Source of the DNA: an uncultured Prevotellaceae bacterium
GTDB taxonomy: Bacteria > Bacteroidota > Bacteroidia > Bacteroidales > Bacteroidaceae
Length of the DNA stretch: 38,870 nucleotides
Assembly: GCA_900317305.1 (NCBI GenBank)
Contig: ONGG01000053.1
Span: 1 to 38,870 of the forward strand
Direction of reading: 5' to 3'
In this document: piece after piece, positions 17,133-23,688 of the stretch
Layout: each line of letters opens with the position of its first letter
Position numbering within the stretch: position 1 is the first letter of the stretch
Program-made: the position numbers and the translations under genes
Notes under the pieces: model-generated
What the model was told of the DNA's origin: nothing
What the model saw: the letters and a program-made list of their open reading frames with translations, nothing else
Database searches by the model: none

Positions 17133-17205
17133 GGTGCCTTAGCTCAGTTGGTAGAGCATCGGACTGAAAATCCGTGTGTCCCCGGTTCGATTCCTGGAGG
17201 TACCA
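17133..17205 (+). tRNA. tRNA-Phe (GAA)
   Basis: A 73-nt cloverleaf. Acceptor arm GGTGCCT (17133-17139) pairs with AGGTACC (17198-17204) with one G-U pair; the D arm is GCTC-AGTTGGTA-GAGC; the anticodon loop CTGAAAA carries GAA; the T arm is CCCGG-TTCGATT-CCTGG with one G-U pair. The discriminator base is A at 17205, and CCA is not encoded. The outermost anticodon-stem pair is T-T, a small irregularity. A promoter box lies upstream and a terminator follows. Confidence 0.95.
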
Positions 17206-17221
17206 CTCCTCCTTTCATTAG

Positions 17222-17257
17222 CCCGGTAATTGGTTTCGGCCAACGCCGGGTTTTTTT
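17222..17257 (+). terminator. Intrinsic terminator after tRNA-Phe
   Basis: CCCGG (17222-17226) pairs with CCGGG (17246-17250), with inner partial pairing around GGTTTCGGCC, followed by seven T residues at 17251-17257. Confidence 0.75.
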
Positions 17258-17341
17258 GTGCCCATAGCCTTACAATAATTGCACAAAAACCCATATTTGT
17301 GCACAAACGAGGGGTGAATGTGCATTTTTACACTCATTTTC

Positions 17342-17372
17342 TTTGTAACACCATAAAAAATGAGTAATTTTG
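17342..17372 (+). promoter_or_regulatory. Promoter of the etf operon
   Basis: TTTG at 17342-17345, a 19-nt spacer and TAATTTTG at 17365-17372: the best consensus promoter in the window. The start is expected near 17378, giving a leader of about 25 nt before the etfB ATG at 17403. Confidence 0.85.
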
Positions 17373-17402
17373 CACCCCGAAATTTCACAATTATTATTTT
17401 AT

Positions 17403-18278
17403 ATGAGTTTGAAAATTGTAGTACTTGCCAAGCAAGTACCCGACACCCGAAACGTAGGCAAGGATGCCATGACCGCAGAAGGCACCGTGAACCGCGCCGC
17501 CTTGCCCGCCATCTTCAACCCCGAAGACTTAAACGCCCTGGAACAAGCCCTCCGCCTGAAGGAGCAGCACCCAGGTTCTACCGTAGGTCTCCTCACGATG
17601 GGTCCTCCACGCGCAGGGGAAATCATCCGTCAGGGTCTCTACCGCGGCGCCGACACCGGTTGGTTGCTCACCGACCGCCTTTTTGCTGGAGCCGACACAC
17701 TGGCCACCTCGTATGCACTGGCCACCGCCATCAAGAAGATTGGTGATGTGGACATCGTGATTGGCGGCCGTCAGGCCATCGATGGCGACACCGCACAGGT
17801 GGGTCCGCAGGTAGCCCAGAAACTGGGTCTGAACCAAGTGACCTACGCCGAGGAAATACTGAAGATTGAAGACGGCAAGGCCACTATCCGCCGCCATATC
17901 GACGGTGGTGTGGAGACCGTTGTTGCCCCGCTCCCCGTAGTGATTACCGTGAACGGAAGCGCTGCCCCCTGCCGTCCTTGCAATGCCAAGTTGGTGATGA
18001 AATACAAATATGCGAGCTGTCCCATGGAGCGCCCCGCCGAGATTGACGAGCGCATGGCCCGTCTGTATGCCGAGCGCGACTACCTGACCCTGAACCAGTG
18101 GTCGGTGGCCGACGTGGATGGCGATGCCTCGCAATGCGGACTTGCCGGCAGCCCCACCAAGGTGAAGGCCGTGAAGAACATCGTGTTCCAAGCCAAGGAG
18201 AGCAAGACCCTCTCGAGCAGCGATGCCGACGTGGAAGGTCTGATACAGGAATTGTTGGAGGAGAAGATAATTGGATAG
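17403..18278 (+). CDS. etfB: Electron transfer flavoprotein, beta subunit
   Basis: A 291-residue EtfB/FixA protein. It begins MSLKIVVLAKQVPDTRNVGK, the family's AMP/FAD-binding N-terminus, and carries ALNALEQALRLKE-like and GVET...PLPVVITVN segments; VDIVIGGRQAIDGDTAQVGPQ is the family hallmark. With EtfA it forms the FAD-containing heterodimer that passes electrons from acyl-CoA dehydrogenase to the quinone pool or another acceptor. The ATG at 17403 is chosen because upstream codons overlap the promoter. EtfA is normally encoded directly downstream; here 878 nt of inserted sequence separate the two genes. The stop TAG (17276-17278 counted +1000, that is 18276-18278) abuts the first base of the inserted element's left repeat. 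Confidence 0.95.
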   Translation: MSLKIVVLAKQVPDTRNVGKDAMTAEGTVNRAALPAIFNPEDLNALEQALRLKEQHPGSTVGLLTMGPPRAGEIIRQGLYRGADTGWLLTDRLFAGADTLATSYALATAIKKIGDVDIVIGGRQAIDGDTAQVGPQVAQKLGLNQVTYAEEILKIEDGKATIRRHIDGGVETVVAPLPVVITVNGSAAPCRPCNAKLVMKYKYASCPMERPAEIDERMARLYAERDYLTLNQWSVADVDGDASQCGLAGSPTKVKAVKNIVFQAKESKTLSSSDADVEGLIQELLEEKIIG

Positions 18279-18317
18279 CCTCACCCCCAACCCCTTTCCA
18301 AGGGAGAGGGGCGTGGT
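18278..18317 (+). repeat. Left terminal repeat of the DUF559 element
   Basis: GCCTCACCCCCAACCCC, then TTTCCAAGGGAGAGGGG, then CGTGG. It is internally palindromic (CCCCTTTCC against GGGAGAGGGG) and matches the reverse complement of the repeat at 19194-19233 at roughly 33 of 40 positions, so the two are terminal inverted repeats. Confidence 0.75.
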
Positions 18318-18432
18318 ATGACGGGCTTACTTGAAGCTGTTGGCACGGACGAACTATTCTGGGTGTGGAATGCACTAATGACTTTTGGTACGGACCACTT
18401 ATCCTCAGTGTGGTATGAAGCGCTTACTTGAA
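18313..18432 (+). repeat. Three degenerate ~50-bp repeats upstream of DUF559
   Basis: Units begin with GTGG(T/A)ATG at 18313, 18365 and 18410. The first and third share CTTACTTGAA 13 nt further on (18326 and 18423), exactly 97 nt apart. The first and second share TTGGYACGGAC (18340 and 18385). The stretch shows no open frame and fills the gap between the left repeat and the DUF559 start. It may be the element's regulatory or recognition region. Confidence 0.6.
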
Positions 18433-18443
18433 ATGATGTGACC

Positions 18444-18830
18444 ATGGTGAAAAAAGGGTATGAGACGGCATCTCATGAAATTTATGACCTGTTGAAGAAA
18501 AATGCTAAAAGCAACAGGCTGGAGATGACGGAAAGCGAAAAAGTGCTTTGGAATGCCCTTCGCGAAAACATTCAAGGTTATCGGTTCAGACGTCAACACG
18601 CCATAGGACAATACATCGCAGACTTCGTTTGCCTTCCAGCACGACTCGTCATTGAAGTGGATGGAGGATACCATCATTCTCCTGAACAACAAGACAAGGA
18701 CAACATACGCACCGACTACCTGGAAGGAAAAAGGTTTCATGTTGTTCGTTTCAGTAACGAGGAAGTAAAAGCCAACATCAAAGGGGTTATCCAAATCATC
18801 AAGGATGAATTGTTCCAACAAGAAGAATAA
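18444..18830 (+). CDS. DUF559 protein (Vsr/PD-(D/E)xK endonuclease-like)
   Basis: A 128-residue protein with the DUF559 pattern along its length: MTESEKVLWNALR, YRFRRQHAIGQYIADFVCL, then LVIEVDGGYHH and RFHVVRFSNEEV. The family belongs to the very-short-patch-repair/PD-(D/E)xK nuclease superfamily; the probable metal-binding acidic residues are the Glu of TESEK, the Asp of ADFVC and the Glu/Asp of IEVDG, all present, so it looks intact. ATG at 18444 is taken over GTG at 18438. It is AT-richer than etfB and etfA and has no role in electron transfer, so it is a passenger in the operon. Its C-terminus (NIKGVIQIIKDELFQQEE) is related to but clearly different from the two remnants downstream. Activity and target are unknown. 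Confidence 0.85.
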   Translation: MVKKGYETASHEIYDLLKKNAKSNRLEMTESEKVLWNALRENIQGYRFRRQHAIGQYIADFVCLPARLVIEVDGGYHHSPEQQDKDNIRTDYLEGKRFHVVRFSNEEVKANIKGVIQIIKDELFQQEE

Positions 18831-18863
18831 ACAAAGAATCAAGAACAATAAACAATCAAAATA

Positions 18864-18894
18864 ATGAATGCACAATCAAATGCGCAGAATGCAG
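18864..18894 (+). repeat. etfA: Duplicated etfA start, copy 1
   Basis: ATGAATGCACAATCAAATGC followed by GCAGAATGCAG, identical to the real etfA start at 19157. The frame from this ATG runs 15 codons and stops at TAA. The AT-rich bases in front (AACAATCAAAATA) also match those before the true start. Confidence 0.8.
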
Positions 18895-18900
18895 GTAAGT

Positions 18901-18972
18901 GCTATCATTAAGGAGATTGTCTGACTCATCCAGGATAAATTGATTCAACAAGGAATAATAAACAAAGAATAA
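18901..18972 (+). pseudogene. Remnant of a DUF559 C-terminus, copy 1
   Basis: A 24-codon stretch reads AIIKEIV-stop-LIQDKLIQQGIINKE-stop. It aligns with the C-terminus of the intact DUF559 protein (NIKGVIQIIKDELFQQEE) but differs in sequence and is longer. An in-frame TGA at 18922-18924 shows decay. It lies between two copies of the etfA start. Confidence 0.65.
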
Positions 18973-18991
18973 ACAACAAACTATCAAAATA

Positions 18992-19028
18992 ATGAATGCA
19001 CAATCAAATACGCAGAATGCAGGAGTAA
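18992..19028 (+). repeat. etfA: Duplicated etfA start, copy 2
   Basis: ATGAATGCACAATCAAATAC and then GCAGAATGCAGGAGTAA, one base different from the true start at 19157. From this ATG the frame runs through the decayed repeat as in EtfA (MNAQSNTQNAGVTTPLSSGR) and stops after 44 codons or fewer, never reaching etfA. Confidence 0.8.
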
Positions 19029-19064
19029 CCACTCCCCTCTCCTCTGGGAGAAAGGCTGGGTTAG
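19029..19064 (+). repeat. Decayed copy of the terminal repeat
   Basis: CACTCCCCTCTCCTCTGGGA, then GAAAGGCTGGGTTAG. The left half is identical to the repeat at 19194-19233, while the right half (GAAAGGCTGGGTTAG for GAGGGGCCGGGGGTGAG) has lost its palindrome. It joins directly to the second DUF559 remnant. Confidence 0.7.
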
Positions 19065-19065
19065 T

Positions 19066-19137
19066 GCTATCATTAAGGAGATTGTCCGAGTCATCCAGGA
19101 TGAATTGATTCAACAAGGAATAATAAACAAAGAATAA
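19066..19137 (+). pseudogene. Remnant of a DUF559 C-terminus, copy 2
   Basis: Twenty-four codons read AIIKEIVRVIQDELIQQGII then NKE-stop. It differs from copy 1 (18901-18972) at a few bases only and keeps its frame open. It is the tail of a DUF559 allele distinct from the intact gene at 18444. The spacer that follows (AACAACAAACTATCAAAATA) leads into the true etfA start. Confidence 0.7.
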
Positions 19138-19156
19138 ACAACAAACTATCAAAATA

Positions 19157-20248
19157 ATGAATGCACAATCAAATGCGCAGAATGCAGGAGTAACCACTCC
19201 CCTCTCCTCTGGGAGAGGGGCCGGGGGTGAGGCTGTGTTTGTATATTGCGAAATTGAAGGCTGCCTGGTGCAGGAAGTGTCCCAGGAGTTGCTGACCAAG
19301 GGCCGCAAACTGGCCAACGAGCTTGGTGTTGAATTGCATGCCGTGGTCATTGGCACCGGCATCACTGGCAAGGTGGAAGACCAGATTCTGCCCTATGGTG
19401 TAGACAAGCTCTTCGTTTTCGACGGCGAGGGACTCTTCCCCTACACTTCGGCTCCCCATACCGACATCATGGTGAACCTCTTCAAGGAGGAGAAGCCACA
19501 GATCTGTCTGATGGGCGCCACTGTTATCGGACGCGACCTCGGTCCACGCGTGTCGTCATCGCTCACCAGCGGTCTGACCGCCGACTGCACCGAACTGGAG
19601 ATTGGCGACTATGAGGACAAGAAGAATGAGAAGGTGTTCAAGAACCTGCTCTACCAGATCCGTCCCGCCTTCGGTGGCAACATCGTGGCCACCATCGTCA
19701 ACCCCGAGCACCGTCCGCAGATGGCCACCGTGCGCTCGGGCGTGATGCAGAAAGCCATTTACGAGGGCGAGTGCAAGAAAGAGGTGGTATATCCTGAGAT
19801 CTCGAAATACGTGTCGGCAGAGGCCTTCGTGGTGAAGGTGCTCGACCACCATGTGGAAGCTGCCAAGCACAACCTGAAAGGTGCCCAGATCGTGGTGGCC
19901 GGAGGTTATGGCATGGGTTCGAAAGAAGGATTCGACCTGCTGTTTGACTTGGCCAAGGTGCTCCACGCCGAGGTAGGTGCCTCGCGTGCCGCTGTGGACG
20001 CCGGTTTCTGCGACCACGACCGTCAGATTGGTCAGACGGGTGTCACCGTGCATCCTAAAGTGTACATCGCCTGCGGCATCTCCGGACAGATTCAGCACAT
20101 CGCCGGTATGCAGGACTCTGGTATCATCATCTCGGTGAACAGCGACCCCGATGCCCCCATCAACAAGATTGCCGACTACGTGATTGTCGGAACGGTGGAG
20201 GAAGTCGTGCCGAAGTTGATTAAATACTACAAGCAGAACTCGAAATAA
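19157..20248 (+). CDS. etfA: Electron transfer flavoprotein, alpha subunit, with repeat-encoded N-terminus
   Basis: A 363-residue EtfA/FixB protein. The N-domain starts at about residue 27 (VFVYCEIEGCLVQEVSQELL), and the C-terminal FAD-binding domain holds VVAGGYGMGSKEGFDLL, GASRAAVDAGF, QIGQTGVTVHPKVYIACGISG, and SVNSDPDAPI, all family hallmarks. The gene continues the etfB function. The first 26 residues are unusual: MNAQSNAQNAGV, then TTPLSSGRGAGGEA, which is the in-frame translation of the palindromic terminal repeat at 19194-19233. Ordinary EtfA proteins begin almost directly with the VFVYCE strand. The extra residues should lie at the surface and are probably tolerated. Its stop TAA abuts the ATG of the small membrane protein gene. 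Confidence 0.93.
   Translation: MNAQSNAQNAGVTTPLSSGRGAGGEAVFVYCEIEGCLVQEVSQELLTKGRKLANELGVELHAVVIGTGITGKVEDQILPYGVDKLFVFDGEGLFPYTSAPHTDIMVNLFKEEKPQICLMGATVIGRDLGPRVSSSLTSGLTADCTELEIGDYEDKKNEKVFKNLLYQIRPAFGGNIVATIVNPEHRPQMATVRSGVMQKAIYEGECKKEVVYPEISKYVSAEAFVVKVLDHHVEAAKHNLKGAQIVVAGGYGMGSKEGFDLLFDLAKVLHAEVGASRAAVDAGFCDHDRQIGQTGVTVHPKVYIACGISGQIQHIAGMQDSGIIISVNSDPDAPINKIADYVIVGTVEEVVPKLIKYYKQNSK
19194..19233 (-). repeat. Right terminal repeat of the DUF559 element, inside etfA
   Basis: On the minus strand it reads GCCTCACCCCCGGCCCC, then TCTCCCAGAGGAGAGGGG, then AGTGG, matching the left repeat at 18278. It is translated in the plus frame as TTPLSSGRGAGGEA of EtfA. The minus-strand translation, SLTPGPSPRGEG, is a peptide I remember as recurring in spurious ORFs of many unrelated genomes, which suggests a widespread repeat family. 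Confidence 0.75.
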
Positions 20249-20422
20249 ATGAAAAAAGAAGTCGTATATCTGATTCTCTATGCTGCATGCGTTGTTGTAT
20301 TGATGTATTTCTCGCTGAAAGCAGGCCACCCATTGTGGCGCAGAGTATTGGATGAGGTATTTGCAATCTTCTTTGCAATACGTTTTTACGATACCTTCAA
20401 AGACTTCATCAATAAAAAATAA
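20249..20422 (+). CDS. Small membrane protein (57 aa) in the etf operon
   Basis: ATG at 20249 follows the etfA stop directly (TAAATG), and the frame ends TAA at 20420-20422, six bases before the dehydrogenase ATG. The product is MKKEVVYLILYAACVVVLMY, then FSLKAGHPLWRRVLDEVFAI, FFAIRFYDTFKDFINKK. It has one clear membrane segment (residues 5-23) and a second, more amphipathic hydrophobic stretch (37-47), with basic ends. The tight spacing on both sides argues for real translation. I do not recognise a family. Given its place between EtfA and the acyl-CoA dehydrogenase, it may tether the electron-transfer complex to the membrane, but that is a guess. Confidence 0.7.
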   Translation: MKKEVVYLILYAACVVVLMYFSLKAGHPLWRRVLDEVFAIFFAIRFYDTFKDFINKK

Positions 20423-20427
20423 GAATT

Positions 20428-22064
20428 ATGGCAAACTATTATAGTGACCACCCAGAGATTGCGTTCCACCTGGACCATCCCCTGATGAAGCGCATCGTTG
20501 ACCTGAAAGAGCGCGGCTATGCCGACGCAGCACAATATCCCGATGCCCCCATCGACTATGAGGACGCCATCGAGAACTACAAGCGCATCCTCGACATCAC
20601 CGGCGACGTGGCCGCCAATATCCTGGAGCCCAACTCGGAGAGCGTGGACCCCGCAAGGCCGGACTTCACGGCGTGTCGATGCCCCGCCGCTACGGCGGTC
20701 TGAACCTGCCCAACGTGACTTTCTCGATGCTGAGCGAGGTGATTTCGGCCGCCGACGCCGGTTTCCAGAACATCTGGAGTCTGCAGAGCTGTATCGACAC
20801 CCTCTATGAGTTTGGCAGCGAGGAGCAGCGCCAGAAATACATCCCCCGCGTATGCGCCGGCGAGTCGATGTCGATGGACCTCACCGAGCCCGATGCCGGT
20901 AGCGACCTGCAGCGCGTGATGCTGAAGGCCACCTTCGATGAGAAAGAGAACTGCTGGCGCCTGAACGGCGTGAAGCGTTTCATCACCAATGGTGACTCCG
21001 ACATCCACTTAGTGCTCGCCCGCTCGGAGGAAGGTACCCGCGACGGCCGCGGCCTGTCGATGTTCATCTACGACAAGCGCAACGGTGGTGTGGACGTGCG
21101 CCATATCGAGCACAAACTCGGCATCCACGGTTCGCCCACCTGCGAGCTCACCTACAAGAACGCCAAGGCTGAACTCTGCGGCAGCACCCGTCTGGGACTC
21201 ATCAAGTATGTGATGGCCCTGATGAACGGCGCCCGCCTGGGCATCGCCGCACAGAGTGTGGGTGTGGAGCAGGAAGCCTACAACGAAGGACTGAAATATG
21301 CCAAGGAGCGCCAACAGTTCGGTCAGAAGATCATCGAGTTCCCCGCCGTCTTCGACATGCTCTCACGCATGAAGGCCAAGCTCGACGCCGGTCGCTCGCT
21401 GCTCTACCAGACCGCCCGCTACGTGGACATCTACAAGGCCCTTGAGGACATCCAGCGCGACACCAAACTCACTGCCGAGGAGCGTCAGGAACTGAAGAAG
21501 TATACCCGTCTGGCCGACGCCTTCACACCGCTGGCCAAGGGTATGAACTCGGAATATGCCAACCAGAACGCCTACGATGCCATCAGCATCCATGGTGGTT
21601 CGGGCTTCATCATGGAATACAAGAGCCAGCGTCTCTACCGCGACGCCCGCATCTTCTCCATCTATGAAGGCACCACACAACTCCAGGTAGTGGCAGCCCT
21701 GCGCTACATCATCAACGGCACTTACCTTTCGATTATCAAAGAGATGCTCGAGGCAGAGGTGGCCGACGACCTGAAGGCACTGAAGACCCGCGTGGAGGCC
21801 ATGGTGGCCAAATACGAGGAAGTGCTGGGCGAGGTGAAGGCAGAGAACGACCAGGAGAAGATTGACTTCGTGGCCCGCCGCCTGTATGAGATGACCGCCG
21901 ACATCATCATGTCGCTGCTCATCCTCGACGATGCCACCCGTGCCCCCGAACTCTTCGCCAAGAGCGCCAATGTCTACGTAAGGCATGCCGAGGCCGAATG
22001 CTCAGGCCACTACGACTTCATCAAGCAACTGAAGAAAGAAGACATCGAATACTATCGTGCATAA
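20428..22064 (+). pseudogene. Acyl-CoA dehydrogenase, interrupted by a deletion/frameshift
   Basis: Acyl-CoA dehydrogenases introduce the alpha-beta double bond in acyl-CoA and pass electrons to ETF. From ATG 20428 the frame reads a normal N-terminus (MANYYSDHPEIAFHLDHPLM, TGDVAANILEPNSESVD) up to about 20649, then leaves the family. From 20655 a second frame continues with KAGLHGVSMPRRYGGLNLPN and remains family-like to the stop at 22064: MSMDLTEPDAGSDLQ (FAD/substrate motif), RFITNGD, GIHGSPTC, GARLGIAAQSVG, AFTPLAKGMNSEYANQNAYD, IHGGSGFIMEYKSQRLYRDARI with IYEGTTQLQ. Members of this ~570-residue class have roughly two dozen residues between SVD and KAGLHGV; here these are missing and the frame is shifted. 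The C-terminal part has its own ATG (20673) but would lack the first helices. Pseudogene or assembly artefact. Confidence 0.85.
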
Positions 22065-22070
22065 CCCAAG

Positions 22071-22107
22071 GAATCCCTCCTGCTGAGCGGGAGGGATTCT
22101 TTCTTTT
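22071..22107 (+). terminator. Terminator of the etf operon
   Basis: GAATCCCTCC (22071-22080) pairs perfectly with GGAGGGATTC (22090-22099) across a 9-nt loop and is followed by TTTCTTTT. It lies directly behind the dehydrogenase stop codon. Confidence 0.9.
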
Positions 22108-22130
22108 ATCCCAAATCCCAACCCGCCACT

Positions 22131-23666
22131 ATGAAAAAATACCATATCAGCGACAAGGCGGCCTTCGCCTGCCTCTCTGTCTTCGCTTTCATTATCGTAT
22201 TGTTCATTTCCCCCGACTCCTATACCCACGACGTGTATTACAGAGTCGACTCGGGCTGCTTCTTCACGGCGGGAAAGGCATGGATGAACGGCATGATACC
22301 CTATGTGGACTTCGCCGACTCGAAGGGACCGTTGCTCTGGCTCATCTACGGCCTGGGCTACCTCATCAGACATGACAACTACATCGGCGTGTTCTGGATC
22401 AGTTGCGTGTTCTATGCCTTCACCTATTACCTGACGTTCAAGGCTGCCAAACTGATTGTGGGCGACAGCCAGCGCGCATTCCTCTGCGCCGTCCTCATGT
22501 CGGTCGCATTCTTCTACCCCCATGCGTTCTATGAGATGCGGGCAGAGAACTTCGGGCAACTCTTCATGATGCTCACTCTCTACCACACGCTGCGGCTCCT
22601 CCTGGAGAAGGACCTGCCCCAACGCAAGGTGAGCCGTTCGTTCTTCGCCTACGGCATTGCCTTCGGCGCCACGATGCTCATCAAATACAGTTTCACGGTG
22701 ATGCTGGCGCCCATGATGTGCTACGGACTCTACTGGCTGGTGCGTGAAAAGCGGAAGAAACTGCTCCCTATCCTCTCGGGCGTGGCAGGCGTGGCTGTGG
22801 TGGTAATGCCCTTCGTCATCTACTTCCTCGCTGTCGGCAATTTCGGTGCCTTCATTCAGGAATACTTCCTCAACACTTTCCGCACCGTTCAGACGGGAGG
22901 CAATCCACTGGTAGGCTATATCCGTGAATGGGGAATTCTACGGCTGCATTTCATTCTGGTACTCTTCGTCCTCCTGATGGCAGGTGCCGTGGCCATGAGT
23001 ATCAGCATGAGCAAATACCGTCTCTTCCCCATCATCAGCACCTTCTTCATGTTTGCCATCGCCGTGCGCCATTCCGGATACTGGTATGCATACTATTTCA
23101 CGGCTCCCAGCATCTGCCTCTTCTTCCTCGTCAGTTTCCTGGTGTCGAAGACCCATTTCAGATGGCGTCCATGGGCACTCGCAGGCACCTCCCTCCTGTA
23201 CATGATGGCATGTGTGACCTTCTGCATCAAGAGCAACCCCAACTACCACTATCTCTTCTGGGAGAACGGCAAGAGACGCTTTCACTACTACAACATGGCA
23301 CAACTCATCGCACAGGTAGACCATCCCAAAATCATCAACCTGTGCAACTGCGGAACAGGCATAGAGACACTGCCCGAAGCGCTGCCCGCCTGCAAATACT
23401 GGATCATGCAACATGGGGCGACACCGGAAATGAACGCCGCCCACAGGGCCGGACTCGAATCGAGGGAAGCCGACTTCATCTACGTGAAATTCGTGAAATG
23501 GATAGAGGATGAGGGCTTCAGTCTGAGCGAACTCGAGAGGCTGGGCTATCATATGTGCTATAATCACAATGGCATGCTCTTCACCAAACATGACGTGAGA
23601 CTGCCCGAACAGCCCCAAACGCCCTCCAACCTTGACGTCCTGCTCAAGCGCCACTGGAGGAAGTAG
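22131..23666 (+). CDS. GT-C-like integral membrane glycosyltransferase (PMT/ArnT type)
   Basis: A 511-residue polytopic protein with about 10-11 hydrophobic segments. After the first segment comes the large periplasmic loop typical of GT-C enzymes, with acidic residues in THDVYYRVDSGCFFTAGKAW and YVDFADSKGPLLWLIYGLGY; an Asp in the first loop plus the 'DxKGPL' motif are usual in the GT39/PMT_2-like families that use polyprenyl-linked sugars. A ~110-residue soluble C-terminal domain follows (VDHPKIINLCNCGTGIETLP). ATG at 22131 follows the etf terminator by 24 nt. Acceptor and sugar are unknown; similar proteins of Bacteroides act in lipid A, capsule or protein glycosylation. Confidence 0.75.
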   Translation: MKKYHISDKAAFACLSVFAFIIVLFISPDSYTHDVYYRVDSGCFFTAGKAWMNGMIPYVDFADSKGPLLWLIYGLGYLIRHDNYIGVFWISCVFYAFTYYLTFKAAKLIVGDSQRAFLCAVLMSVAFFYPHAFYEMRAENFGQLFMMLTLYHTLRLLLEKDLPQRKVSRSFFAYGIAFGATMLIKYSFTVMLAPMMCYGLYWLVREKRKKLLPILSGVAGVAVVVMPFVIYFLAVGNFGAFIQEYFLNTFRTVQTGGNPLVGYIREWGILRLHFILVLFVLLMAGAVAMSISMSKYRLFPIISTFFMFAIAVRHSGYWYAYYFTAPSICLFFLVSFLVSKTHFRWRPWALAGTSLLYMMACVTFCIKSNPNYHYLFWENGKRRFHYYNMAQLIAQVDHPKIINLCNCGTGIETLPEALPACKYWIMQHGATPEMNAAHRAGLESREADFIYVKFVKWIEDEGFSLSELERLGYHMCYNHNGMLFTKHDVRLPEQPQTPSNLDVLLKRHWRK

Positions 23667-23688
23667 TCCGCAACACCCCAACATCCAT

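Larger units (their letters stand above)
18278..19233. mobile_element. DUF559-carrying compound element inserted between etfB and etfA
   Basis: The stretch from the etfB stop codon into codon 26 of etfA is bounded by two ~40-bp GC-rich repeats in inverted orientation (18278-18317 and 19194-19233). It contains, in order, degenerate ~50-bp repeats, an intact DUF559 gene, a copy of the etfA start, a DUF559 C-terminal remnant, a second copy of the etfA start, a decayed copy of the terminal repeat, a second remnant, and the true etfA start. The interior is AT-richer than the neighbouring genes. No transposase, integrase or reverse transcriptase is visible. I infer serial insertion and decay of one element family at this site; the mechanism is unknown. 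Confidence 0.7.

Noticed and set aside
17061-17267. 68-codon frame running over the tRNA-Phe gene
   Set aside because: It translates the tRNA and its terminator; not a protein gene.
18278-19233. Insertion sequence with transposase
   Set aside because: No transposase or integrase reading frame exists between the inverted repeats; the only gene is DUF559.
18860-19240. Possible CRISPR array (repeated ~30-bp blocks)
   Set aside because: Only three repeats, uneven spacing, and the spacers are alike rather than unique; the repeats are copies of a gene start.
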